Of a DNA stretch of 22,527 nt, positions 14,395 to 20,791 are shown piece by piece; within the stretch, counting starts at the first letter, position 1; the number at the start of each line of letters is the position of its first letter. The DNA is taken from contig JBJHCR010000071.1 of assembly GCA_050486105.1 (NCBI GenBank), positions 1 through 22,527 on the forward strand, given 5' to 3'. A model generated the notes under the pieces. The model did no database searches, was not told where the DNA came from, and saw only the letters and a list, made by a program, of their open reading frames with translations. The stretch is from JAEXNA01 sp050486105 (GTDB lineage: Bacteria > Vulcanimicrobiota > Xenobia > Xenobiales > JADMJV01). A program made the position numbers and the translations under genes.

Positions 14395-15525
14395 CTAGTC
14401 TCGCCATCCCTCGTTCCAGGCGCTGAGTGCCTCTGAAAAGCTATCGGCTTGAGCTTTGACTCTCTCCACCAAAGCTTGCCAGCGGTTGTCCTGGACTACC
14501 TGGCCGTGTGAATGATCACTACGAACCTCAGGACATGCAGCGATAGCTGTAAACGGAAGGTCCTTCTCCGGGTTACCACTGAGACGCAACCGGGCGTCTA
14601 TCACCACCGATTCCATAGTGACCCCGTCAATCACCGGAATAATGCTTGAAAGCGAGTCCCTCTGAGGAGGTGTATAGCGATGAAGTTCCATGTGTCCTGT
14701 CTCACTTTGAAAGCCCCCTCCGGCAAGGTAACCTTGGCTGGCCGTTTGACGTCGCGGGATTGCTACTTGTGCAGACAAAGGAACCTTTCCAAGATTATGT
14801 GGCACCCATACTAGGTCCCCGAAATCCGTCCGACTCGGAGAAAAGTGTCTTGAATCGACATGCAACAACATAGGGGAGTGGAGAAAACCGTCCTCAGCCT
14901 GAACGACCGGTTTTCCACTGATTGTCACATTAATCGGGCAAACGGAACAGGCTTGCCGGACCTCACGGATTTCGGGATGTCCAAAGAGGGAGTAGGTGAA
15001 CAACGGGCGGTCTCGACTGAGAACGAGAGAGTATGTCCATTTCTGCTCGGTGGTCTCCCTCCAGCTCACCTTCCCCGTCAATAGGTCCAAGGCACAACAG
15101 CGTCCGTCAACATTGGAAAAAAATTTCAGGGATCTCAGACCCAGGCGAACTGGCCCACACCTAAGTCCACTGTTCAACGCGCCGAAAAAAGCGGACCCTA
15201 AATGAGTAGGTGAAAGCAGCCATTGTTCAGGATCCTGCAGAATACGGAACTCTGACTCTAGAGCTTCCAAGCTCAGCTCCTGGCTGTCATAGCGAAACGT
15301 CAGAGAGATCGACTCATCCAAGTCCTCACCTTCATCACAGATGCGCACTTCCCGGGCTCCGGTGCTGACTGCGTGCTGGATCAACTTCACCGCCCATAGG
15401 CCCTGACGCGAGAAAGAAAACCTCTTCAGTTTGGAACTCGCACGAGACCAATCTATTGTGAACCGACTGGATGAATCCCATCTGCCGCTCCCCCGGCACT
15501 CACTTATGAAGTCCTCTGTGCTCAC
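14395..15525 (-). CDS. Degenerate GHKL/Hsp90-like ATPase-fold protein (376 aa)
   Basis: Residues 21-60 (RFTIDWSRASSKLKRFSFSR, then AVKLIQHAVSTGAREVRI) resemble the start of GHKL (Gyrase-Hsp90-kinase-MutL) ATPases. KLIQHAVSTGA sits where an N-box (E.I.NA.DAGA) is expected, with Asn replaced by His. An acidic strand-loop follows (DEGEDLDESISLTFRYD), then THLGSAFFGALNSGL in place of the usual lid region. A later block, CSVCPINVTISGKPV, matches the CrfcPIpv.lNGkPl segment I remember from uncharacterised Hsp90-like proteins. The canonical DxGxG Mg/ATP motif is not clear, so ATP binding is doubtful. The role is unknown; relatives occur beside defence or signalling genes (inference). It starts at ATG 15525 and stands alone. 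Confidence 0.5.
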   Translation of the reverse strand: MSTEDFISECRGSGRWDSSSRFTIDWSRASSKLKRFSFSRQGLWAVKLIQHAVSTGAREVRICDEGEDLDESISLTFRYDSQELSLEALESEFRILQDPEQWLLSPTHLGSAFFGALNSGLRCGPVRLGLRSLKFFSNVDGRCCALDLLTGKVSWRETTEQKWTYSLVLSRDRPLFTYSLFGHPEIREVRQACSVCPINVTISGKPVVQAEDGFLHSPMLLHVDSRHFSPSRTDFGDLVWVPHNLGKVPLSAQVAIPRRQTASQGYLAGGGFQSETGHMELHRYTPPQRDSLSSIIPVIDGVTMESVVIDARLRLSGNPEKDLPFTAIAACPEVRSDHSHGQVVQDNRWQALVERVKAQADSFSEALSAWNEGWRD

Positions 15526-15655
15526 GGACTCAGGCTAAACCAAGGAACTCTCTGAATCAAGGCTTCTCACTCTGAGGAGGCCTCCAACAGAACTCGCTGT
15601 TTGCGGTCCCGGTTACGCTTGCCTGGCATGGCGTCTTTGCTCATGTGCGGATGAG

Positions 15656-15913
15656 TTGCCAGCTAGAGCGCTCGCCGACTTCAAGCGCGGACCCGCGCTT
15701 TCCGAAAATGATCTGCAGGCCCTCCGCAGTCGCATCCTCGAGATTTTTCCCCGTGAGCATCTGGAAGAGTACTTCAAACAAGTCCAGCGCTCTGGGCCCT
15801 TGAGCCACATCGCTGATGACAACCAATACAGCGAGATGGTCGGCCTCGGAATGGTGGAAACTTCCCCCGCTGCCGCAGCTGCCGACCTACTGGCCATGGA
15901 AAAGGCACGGTAG
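15656..15913 (+). CDS. Small ORF, possibly the 3' part of a lost gene (85 aa)
   Basis: The frame is open from 15539 but has no ATG or GTG; TTG 15656 is the only candidate start and has a poorly spaced GGATGAG. The protein part looks real: ALSENDLQALRSRILEIFPR, EHLEEYFKQVQRSGPLSHIA, DDNQYSEMVGLGMVETSPAA and ADLLAMEKAR. It has regular helices and a GLG.VETSP turn. I do not recognise the family. Lack of a proper start suggests a 5'-truncated remnant. The 195 bp after it carry no gene, only a perfect tandem TTGTGGCTGTT repeat at 16032-16053. Confidence 0.4.
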   Translation: MPARALADFKRGPALSENDLQALRSRILEIFPREHLEEYFKQVQRSGPLSHIADDNQYSEMVGLGMVETSPAAAAADLLAMEKAR

Positions 15914-16108
15914 TTCCTTCTGGACTGACCGAGCTTGGAGGCTATACCGGATAGAAGACTCCCCACAGGAACTTGGACAGAGCCGACCTCTGGTCACTAG
16001 AACCTTGCTGACGCTCTTGACCCTCAAAATCTTGTGGCTGTTTTGTGGCTGTTACGGGGCTCCTCGAGGCTCCTTTAGGGGTACCCAGAGCGCTCCCCCA
16101 GGATCGAA

Positions 16109-16134
16109 GAAAGCCCTCATAACCACGGGCTTTC
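16109..16134 (-). terminator. Hairpin beside dispersed-repeat copy B
   Basis: GAAAGCCC and GGGCTTTC form an 8-bp perfect stem around a 10-base loop, flanked by A-rich and T-rich sequence (TTCTTCG on the minus strand). It lies downstream, on the minus strand, of a tRNA T-arm-like sequence, as expected for a tRNA terminator. Confidence 0.5.
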
Positions 16135-16156
16135 AGGCTTGTTTTCTATGGAGACG

Positions 16157-16242
16157 GGATGGTCCACGGCCTGCGGCCTTTCAGATTTGAACCGACGATC
16201 AAAAAAAACCGTGATTACAGGTGCGTAGGGGTTTGAAACCCG
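16157..16242 (-). repeat. Dispersed repeat copy B with decayed tRNA-like 3' half
   Basis: GGATGGTCCACGGCCTGCGG and CCTTTCAGATTTGAACCG match copies A and C. From there it continues differently. On the minus strand it reads CTGTAATCACGG, a T8 run, then GATCGTCGGTTCAAATCTG, which looks like an anticodon arm, a damaged variable region and a T arm. The acceptor stem does not pair and 26 extra bases (AAAGGCCGCAGGCCGTGGTC and flank) follow the T arm. It is therefore a decayed tRNA or tRNA-derived element, not an intact gene. Confidence 0.5.
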
Positions 16243-16260
16243 ACCACGGCCGGTAGTTCG

Positions 16261-16598
16261 TCACACCAACGGCGAGGACCCTGAGCTTACCCCAGCTGTC
16301 CCGAAGTTTTCTCTGACCAACCATCGACACGACATCATACTCATTCTGGAGAGTTGCTGGATCTTCATTGCTAGCCCTCTCTTTCGCGCGCCATGATCTT
16401 GAACTAAATCAGCCCATAGTAGGTCTGAAGAGATCTCCGGCGAAATATATCGTTTCCGAAACTGGAAGATCTCGTCTGCCAATTCAACAGTATTTTCTTG
16501 AGCGTCATTCTAAGCCGTGTAGCCCGAGGGAACCGCCCCCCCCTGGCAGATTCTGGCACCCTTGCAATTCTTTTAGCGAAGATGCCAGAAGCACACCG
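16261..16598. other. Gap without a recognisable gene before hicA
   Basis: About 340 bp of relatively AT-rich sequence between repeat copy B and the hicAB promoter. Open frames on both strands are short, lack sensible starts and show no family resemblance. I see no further hairpin or repeat of note apart from a C8 run at about 16536-16543. Confidence 0.4.
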
Positions 16599-16627
16599 TT
16601 GAACTTCTACGCATATAAGCTTATAAT
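16599..16627 (+). promoter_or_regulatory. hicAB promoter with 12-bp palindromic operator over the -10 box
   Basis: TTGAAC (16599-16604), a 17-bp spacer and a perfect TATAAT (16622-16627). A perfect 12-bp palindrome, TATAAGCTTATA, occupies 16614-16625 and overlaps the -10 box. HicB-type antitoxins repress their own operon by binding such palindromes with their HTH or ribbon-helix-helix domain, so this is the likely operator. A start at about 16634 leaves only 5-6 bases before the GTG at 16640, so the hicA mRNA would be nearly leaderless. Confidence 0.7.
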
Positions 16628-16639
16628 CCTGAGGGGGGG

Positions 16640-16822
16640 GTGGACCGACGCGAATTCCTAAAGATGATGAAGGCCGATGGCTGGGCCTTTGTGCGGCACG
16701 GTGGAAAGCATGATGTCTATGTTCGCGGCTCTCACACCTTTACCGTTCCAAGGCATTCGCCGGTGAGTTCTGGGATCGTAAGAGGGTACAAAAAACTGAT
16801 GAAGGAAATTTCCAGAATATGA
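16640..16822 (+). CDS. hicA: HicA-type mRNA interferase toxin
   Basis: The 60-residue protein has the dsRBD-like HicA fold: MDRREFLKMMKADGWAFVR, then GGKHDVYVRGSHTFTVPRH. The active-site histidine of HicA is His24 in GGKHD (GSHH in many members), and TVPRH at 35-39 is the second signature. HicA toxins cleave mRNA and tmRNA to stop translation until neutralised by HicB. The GTG start gives the expected HicA length; the G-rich stretch just before it serves as an unusual Shine-Dalgarno. The stop overlaps the hicB start (ATGA), the usual toxin-first order. Confidence 0.85.
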   Translation: MDRREFLKMMKADGWAFVRHGGKHDVYVRGSHTFTVPRHSPVSSGIVRGYKKLMKEISRI

Positions 16823-17265
16823 TTCGATTTGCAGCAAGATATTACGAAGAAGATGGCGGATGGATTGCCGAGGTCCCTGCATTGGGTTCCGGTGCGGTGA
16901 CTCAGGGCGGGACTTTAGAGGAGGCCCGGGAGATGGCCTCGGAAATGGTCTCTTTGCTCCTCGAATCCCTTGTTTGGGACCACGGTCGTGAAGGCAAACA
17001 CCTTCCCGCGAACGATACCGAGTTGCCCAAGGGCTATGAGTGGATCTGTCCCGATCCGAAAACCCTTGCGGCCATATCTATTCGTGGGATGCGCAAGGCT
17101 GCAGGATTAACCATGGCTGAAGCCTCCGAGCGTCTGGGAGTGGCCCTAGGCACCTATCAACGCTGGGAGTCTCCTCGCCAGTGCAACGCCCGCATCGACA
17201 CCTTAGACAGAATAGCCCGCACCTTCGGGCGCCGGATGGAAATGTCTTTCCCGGTCGCTCAATAG
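16819..17265 (+). CDS. hicB: HicB-type antitoxin with XRE-like DNA-binding domain
   Basis: Residues 1-50 are the partial RNase H-like HicB domain that binds and blocks HicA: RYYEEDGGWIAEVPALGSG, then AVTQGGTLEEAREMASEM. Residues about 86-140 form a helix-turn-helix: ISIRGMRKAAGLTMAEASER, then LGVALGTYQRWESP and IDTLDRIARTFG. This suits an autorepressor acting on the palindrome at 16614-16625. The 148-aa length is typical for the HTH-bearing HicB class. The ATG lies within the hicA stop, so toxin and antitoxin are co-translated. Confidence 0.85.
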   Translation: MIRFAARYYEEDGGWIAEVPALGSGAVTQGGTLEEAREMASEMVSLLLESLVWDHGREGKHLPANDTELPKGYEWICPDPKTLAAISIRGMRKAAGLTMAEASERLGVALGTYQRWESPRQCNARIDTLDRIARTFGRRMEMSFPVAQ

Positions 17266-17477
17266 GCCTTGAAGTCTGCAGAGGCCGGGCTGGCTGGCTT
17301 CGATGAAGGCTTCAGTGGCCGTGTTGGACTTCACTCCTTGCCGCAATCAGAATTCTTCTATCGGACAGTGTGTGAGATGACCGACCTCGGCCCTGATCCG
17401 TAATACCACAATCTTCGATATTTTGAATTTACCGAAGACCAAGCAGCGAAGCTAATAATAGAAAGGAGTGACAACAA

Positions 17478-17957
17478 GTGATGTTCAGAACGAAGCGAAA
17501 TATCAACGGGTTGCGAGCCAAGGCCGATCTTGAAGATAATCAACCGATCAGCGTTGGCGGCCTTATGCACCGGCTTCAGGATGACACCAATAAAGACGAA
17601 TTGTATGACAGTGTGAAACAGCATGCATTCGCGAAGTTCGTGGAGCTATCGAGGAGACGGCTTCAACTTTCAATAGAAGAGTTGGCGAGCATGGCCGATG
17701 TCGACCCAGCTGAACTTACTCAGATTGAGCTAGGGTTACTCGAGGCCCCTGAGCCAAGAACGGTTTATCAGTTGGCCAAGATCCTGAAGGTCAAACGAGA
17801 GAAACTAATGGAGTTATCGGGGCTGATGCTGGCCAGAGACAGTCACATTGGAGGGGCCGCGGTGAGATTCGCTGCAAGGAGTGAGTCGATGGCGAATCTC
17901 TCCAAGGAAGAGGAGCAGGCTCTTCGAGAGTTTGTAGCCCAACTATCCAGAGATTAG
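17478..17957 (+). CDS. XRE-family transcriptional regulator (partner of ImmA-like gene)
   Basis: Residues about 53-113 form a Cro/C1-type HTH: KFVELSRRRLQLSIEELASM, ADVDPAELTQIELGLLEAPE and RTVYQLAKILKVKREKLMEL. The N-terminal 50 residues and the C-terminal tail (SKEEEQALREFVAQLS) are helical. An XRE gene followed by an ImmA/IrrE metallopeptidase gene is a standard pair. The peptidase cleaves the repressor after a signal, freeing genes of mobile elements or toxin-antitoxin modules. AAGGAG stands 9 bases before GTG 17478 and 12 before ATG 17481; I take the GTG. The following ImmA frame is damaged, so regulation may have been lost. Confidence 0.75.
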   Translation: MMFRTKRNINGLRAKADLEDNQPISVGGLMHRLQDDTNKDELYDSVKQHAFAKFVELSRRRLQLSIEELASMADVDPAELTQIELGLLEAPEPRTVYQLAKILKVKREKLMELSGLMLARDSHIGGAAVRFAARSESMANLSKEEEQALREFVAQLSRD

Positions 17958-18008
17958 GGAGGGAAAGCTCTTGGAGAGCAACCTTTTTTATCGCCCAAGA
18001 CCGCGGCG

Positions 18009-18068
18009 GATATTGATAGTAGGGTCGCCAGGATCCTAATGGATCTTGGCGACCCTACTATCAATATC
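18009..18068. repeat. Near-perfect 28-bp inverted repeat (60-nt hairpin) in the XRE-ImmA junction
   Basis: Left arm 18009-18036 begins GATATTGATAGTAGGGTCGC. The right arm 18041-18068 is its reverse complement except for one position, which would be a G-U pair in RNA. The loop is TAAT (18037-18040). It lies between the XRE stop and the ImmA-like frame and covers the TTG at 18046. There is no T tract, so it is not a terminator of the usual kind. Confidence 0.9.
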
Positions 18069-18429
18069 ACTAGACCAAGTCCGCGACCTGCTCAGGCTCG
18101 ACAGATCTTTCTACAGCCTCGATAACCCCGGGATTGTGTCCGAAGTCATCCACAGTCTTAAGGTGGCCGGTCGACAAGTTCTCCGACGACCTACCCTACT
18201 CTTCGAAGCTATAAAGAAGTGTGACCTGAAGGCCCCGTTCATTCAGGACCGCAAAATCATCCTTCTCGACGCCAGCCTCCCCCCTCCGAAACAAAGATGG
18301 AACGAAGCTCACGAGGTCGCGCACTCCATCATTCCTTGGCATGACGATCTGGCACACGGCGACCAGTCCTTGACGTTGAGTCGTTCCTGTCATCTGAGGG
18401 TTGAGGGTCCAAGGTTCCCTGCCCTATGA
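18046..18429 (+). pseudogene. ImmA/IrrE-type metallopeptidase, frameshifted at the 5' end and truncated at the 3' end
   Basis: The 127-aa frame contains SLDQVRDLLRLDRSFYSLDN, then RWNEAHEVAHSIIPWH with the zinc motif HEVAH (His89, Glu90, His93). It opens at a TTG buried in the hairpin. Upstream, another frame (the same as that of the XRE gene, after its TAG) reads EQPFLSPKTAADIDSRVAR, then ILMDLGDPTINI, which looks like the missing N-terminus and joins the main frame by a +1 shift at about 18069-18071. Downstream, the frame ends after SRSCHLRVEG, where relatives continue with EAEAN....G.LLF and the third zinc ligand. The enzyme is therefore probably inactive; alternatively the +1 shift is a sequencing error or a programmed event. 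Confidence 0.7.
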
Positions 18430-18485
18430 CGGCCTTGGCTCAGGCCCGTTTCTTGGCCCCTGGTTCCAGTCTAGACTATTTTAGG

Positions 18486-18917
18486 CTAGATCAGACACTG
18501 CCGTGCCCTATCCCCCCAACTCAACACGGCACTCCCAGCGAACGCAGCACCCGGAGCAACGGCTTCGTTCTGCTCGAGAGTCGGCGTCCACCTAGCCAGG
18601 TTCTCGTACTGCCGGCGAGCAAACTTCGAGGATGCGGGGATCACGTTGTCATCTCCGCCTCGCTCGAAGAGTGGTCCGAAGGTCGCCTCAGCCGCAGCGT
18701 TCCTGGCCTGAATTTCCCTTTGCTCATTGATCAGCCCATTCTCAGCAACTTCGTGGACGACGAAGGAAGGGTACTTGGCCCTTTCGGGATCCCGGTCCTC
18801 GAGTTCGACGCTTACCAGGGCGAAGCGCAGGATGGCCCCTTCCGGGTCCTCGACGGAGGTTTTGCCATCGGTGAACCGCTCGTACCATTCCATAAGCTTC
18901 TGAACGTTTTTTCCCAT
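18486..18917 (-). pseudogene. MAWxxWAFRF-family paralogue copy 2, both ends missing
   Basis: This frame aligns with the gene at 19593-19174: LMEWYERFTDGKTSVEDPEG, ILRFALVSVELEDRDPE, HEVAENGLINEQRE and SKFARRQYENLARWTPTLEQ against WYERF..G.....PEG, LVRFAQCTVELEEREP, HEIGGQGTVNQERE and RFAKRRYQHLATWEPSLKE. The N-terminal MAWxxWAFRFxxD block is absent, and the end stops just after FAGSAVLSW. The upstream frame (18812-19243) runs into it with a shift at an A6 run (18907-18912): read with a -1 shift, EEWEK continues into NVQKLMEWYERF. It is probably a partial tandem duplication. Function unknown. Confidence 0.5.
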
Positions 18918-19243
18918 TCTTCAGTGACATCATCCCCATTCTCAACAGAGCTAGCACGAGGGGAGGCATCGCGGAACCAAAGAAAAGGCAAAAACACGTC
19001 GCTGAACACTTGAAGTTTCGCTCCTTTGAGTCCACCGCTGTAGGATTGGAGTTTCGCCCTTGCACTCGCCCCTTCATCTGGCCTGAAGACTAGGTGACCT
19101 TTGATCCAGTTCCTTAGAACGAACTTGATGCGATACTCCGCCTTGTCCAGAGGCTCTTTGTAACTGTTGCAACTCAGCACGGCACAAAGAGCGAACGTAG
19201 TGTCTGGAGTAGCGCCATCTTCTCCTTCAGCGAGGGCTCCCAA
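18812..19243 (-). pseudogene. C-terminal part of MAWxxWAFRF-family copy 1, out of frame
   Basis: This frame (ATPDTTFALCAVLSCNSYKE, RIKFVLRNWIKGHLVFRPDE, GGLKGAKLQVFSDVFLPFLW) is the continuation of the 19593-19174 gene in another frame. The nucleotide sequence just after SLKE in copy 1 is exactly one base shorter than the aligned stretch of copy 2, where the reading frame goes on to AVLS. A single-base deletion at about 19214-19225 therefore explains the break. The segment probably forms the C-terminal domain of the original protein. It runs on to the A6 run before copy 2. No domain is recognised. Confidence 0.5.
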
Positions 19244-19593
19244 GTCGCCAGATGCTGATACCGTCGCTTTGCGAATCGAGGGGCGGCATCAATGACTTTG
19301 CCATCACCTAACCCAAAAGGCCCGATCATCTCGAGGGCACTCCGCAGGGACTGCTCCTCACGTTCCTGGTTGACGGTACCCTGGCCGCCAATCTCGTGCA
19401 GCCCAAACCATAGTTGTCCTAGCCGGACGGGCTCACGTTCCTCAAGTTCGACGGTACATTGGGCGAATCGTACCAAGGTCCCCTCTGGCTCCTGCAACAA
19501 CTCCCGACCAGCTATGAAGCGCTCGTACCAGGCCCACGGAACCCGGCGCCAGTTATCTTCTTGAAATCGGAATGCCCAAACTGTCCACGCCAT
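19174..19593 (-). pseudogene. MAWxxWAFRF-family gene copy 1, N-terminal part before a frameshift
   Basis: ATG 19593 has a textbook AGGAGG with a 5-base spacer. The frame reads MAWTVWAFRFQEDNWRRVP, WYERFIAGRELLQEPEG, LVRFAQCTVELEEREPVR, LHEIGGQGTVNQEREEQ and RFAKRRYQHLATWEPSLKE, then leaves the family pattern (LLQTLRSLFVPC) and stops. The correct continuation lies in the next frame (18812-19243). The N-terminus matches the 33-aa peptide at 7663. The family is soluble and acidic with many Trp, Glu and Arg residues; I do not recognise it. Tandem, decaying paralogues are typical of immunity or polymorphic-toxin accessory genes, but no toxin is present (inference). If the indel is a sequencing error, the gene would be about 230 aa. 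Confidence 0.55.
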
Positions 19594-19696
19594 GTCGACC
19601 TCCTGAACTTGGCGATCTGTGCTGGAAGGTTTGCACACCACCTGCACACTTGGCCCATTCGAGGCTCGAATCTGGAGACCCCTCCAGACAAGGAAG

Positions 19697-19716
19697 AAGC
19701 CCGTTTTCACGGGCTT
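19697..19716 (-). terminator. Rho-independent-type hairpin beside repeat copy C
   Basis: AAGCCCGT and ACGGGCTT form a perfect 8-bp stem with a TTTC loop, flanked by TTCTT on both strands. On the minus strand it follows the T-arm-like part of repeat copy C, as a tRNA terminator would. It could also end plus-strand transcription. Confidence 0.65.
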
Positions 19717-19730
19717 TCTTGCTGGAGCCG

Positions 19731-19958
19731 GGATGGACCACGGCCTGCGGCCTTTCGGATTTGAACCGCAAGGTCGGAGACCGTTACGCAGTCGACCTAC
19801 TCATTATGAGTGGGTTCAGGAGCTGTTTGGGACAGTTGGGTTGAGGTTGGGAGAGGGCGAAAAACCGCGCGATTGTTGGGTTCCAACGCGGCCTACTCCT
19901 CTGGTAGGTTGGGCCGAGTTGGTGAAGATTGGCTGAGTTGACACACCGGGGACACACC
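19731..19958 (-). repeat. Dispersed repeat copy C (most complete)
   Basis: Blocks shared with copy A in the same order include GGATGGACCACGGCCTGCGG, CCTTTCGGATTTGAACCGC, AAGGTCGGAGACCGTTACGC, GTTGAGGTTGGGAGAG, TTGTTGGGTTCCAACGCGGC and GGGCCGAGTTGG. It ends with CACACCGGGGACACACC, shared with copy D. On the minus strand it contains ACTCATAATGAGT and CCTTGCGGTTCAAATCCG, which resemble tRNA anticodon and T arms, but no cloverleaf closes. Copies A and C extend over 220 bp; the flanking genes differ in every case. Confidence 0.65.
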
Positions 19959-20089
19959 GAGGGATCTCACAATGGGACGTAGACCGATGCTGAACCTGGA
20001 CCACGAAAATCTACCTAGGTGCACCGGACCTTGGGCCTGAGACATCGCCTTCTTCGCAGGTACCTAACGGAGTGCTCTCCAGCCAACTT

Positions 20090-20791
20090 CTAGACAGGGA
20101 TCAACTGCTCAACAAAGATCTCTCTCGCCCGTGCGAGTTCCGTTTCCAGTTCGCAGACCTGGACGGGGGTTTCCAGAATAATCGGAATTGAATCCGGTAT
20201 CAGCTCCGCTACGTCTTGAAAAGACTCAATGGCAGCCTTGCAAAGCCTTTCGTGTCCACAGAAAGAATTGACATCACTGAGGTGAATTTCTGCCAGACGT
20301 TCTCCATGCACCCTAAGAATTTTGCGGGTTTCAAGCATGGAAGTGTCGATTTGCCTACTGTGCCCAAGATCTAGGCAAAGTCGAGCGTTTGGAAGCCTAG
20401 AAAAGACATCAGATAGCTCATCCGCAGTACGCCCGATCGGTTTACGCTTATCCATGTTCTCAATCAGCACCCGCTCGCCCAGTTCTGCCCAAGACTGCCA
20501 GTTCGAAATAATATCCGGATGCACTACCACTGGGACACCCGTCTCGAAACGATGAAAGCTCTCGCAAAGCTGCTCTTCGCTAAGAAGACTCAGTCGGCTT
20601 GGAGCGTGCAAGGACACGTGTTGAAATCGGGTAAGCTCTAAGGTGTGAAATGCTTCCAAAAGTGGGAACCATTCGTCCTCGCGTAAAGCTGAAAGCTCAA
20701 TAGCTCCGAGGCCGAACCCTTCCATCATGTCCAGGGCCTTCCTAAAATCCCCCTTAGCCAAACTCCCTGTCGAGAACCCAAACTGCCTCAT
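20090..20791 (-). CDS. Xylose-isomerase-like TIM-barrel protein (AP endonuclease 2 / sugar epimerase superfamily)
   Basis: The 233-aa protein shows the repeated strand motifs of the superfamily: FGFSTGSLAKGDFRKALDMM, GAIELSAL, QHVSLHAPSR, VVVHPD, RVLIENMDKRKPIGRT, ARLCLDLGHSRQID, LAEIHLSDVN and PIILETPV. The metal ligands expected for Zn/Mn sit in Glu111 (IENMD), Asp141/His144 (DLGH), His170 (EIHLS) and Glu207 (ILETPV). Superfamily members isomerise or epimerise sugars, or nick DNA at abasic sites; the strongly conserved ENMDKRKP.GRT block marks a subfamily whose reaction I do not know. The ATG at 20791 overlaps the nucleotidyltransferase stop (TGATG), so the two are translationally coupled and probably act on a common substrate (inference). 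Confidence 0.75.
   Translation of the reverse strand: MRQFGFSTGSLAKGDFRKALDMMEGFGLGAIELSALREDEWFPLLEAFHTLELTRFQHVSLHAPSRLSLLSEEQLCESFHRFETGVPVVVHPDIISNWQSWAELGERVLIENMDKRKPIGRTADELSDVFSRLPNARLCLDLGHSRQIDTSMLETRKILRVHGERLAEIHLSDVNSFCGHERLCKAAIESFQDVAELIPDSIPIILETPVQVCELETELARAREIFVEQLIPV

Noticed and set aside
15613..15966. 117-aa minus-strand ORF
   Set aside because: It is antisense to the more protein-like plus-strand frame at 15656-15913 and has Ser/Arg-rich low-quality composition.
16157..16260. Intact tRNA gene on the minus strand
   Set aside because: A T-arm-like GGTTCAAATC and an anticodon-like stretch are visible, but the acceptor stem does not pair, a T8 run interrupts the variable region, and 26 extra bases follow the T arm.
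18905..18915. Canonical -1 ribosomal frameshift site (AAAAAAC) between the two MAW-family frames
   Set aside because: The phase of the A AAA AAC heptamer does not fit the required shift from the upstream frame; slippage on A6 remains possible but indel decay is simpler.
18426..19013. 195-aa plus-strand ORF
   Set aside because: It is antisense to the MAW-family copies, whose minus-strand frames align with each other; the plus frame shows no such support.
8186..19716. Simple attL/attR pair bounding one integrated island
   Set aside because: There are three full copies with different hairpin sequences, all in the same orientation, and no integrase gene in the window, so a single integration event does not explain them.
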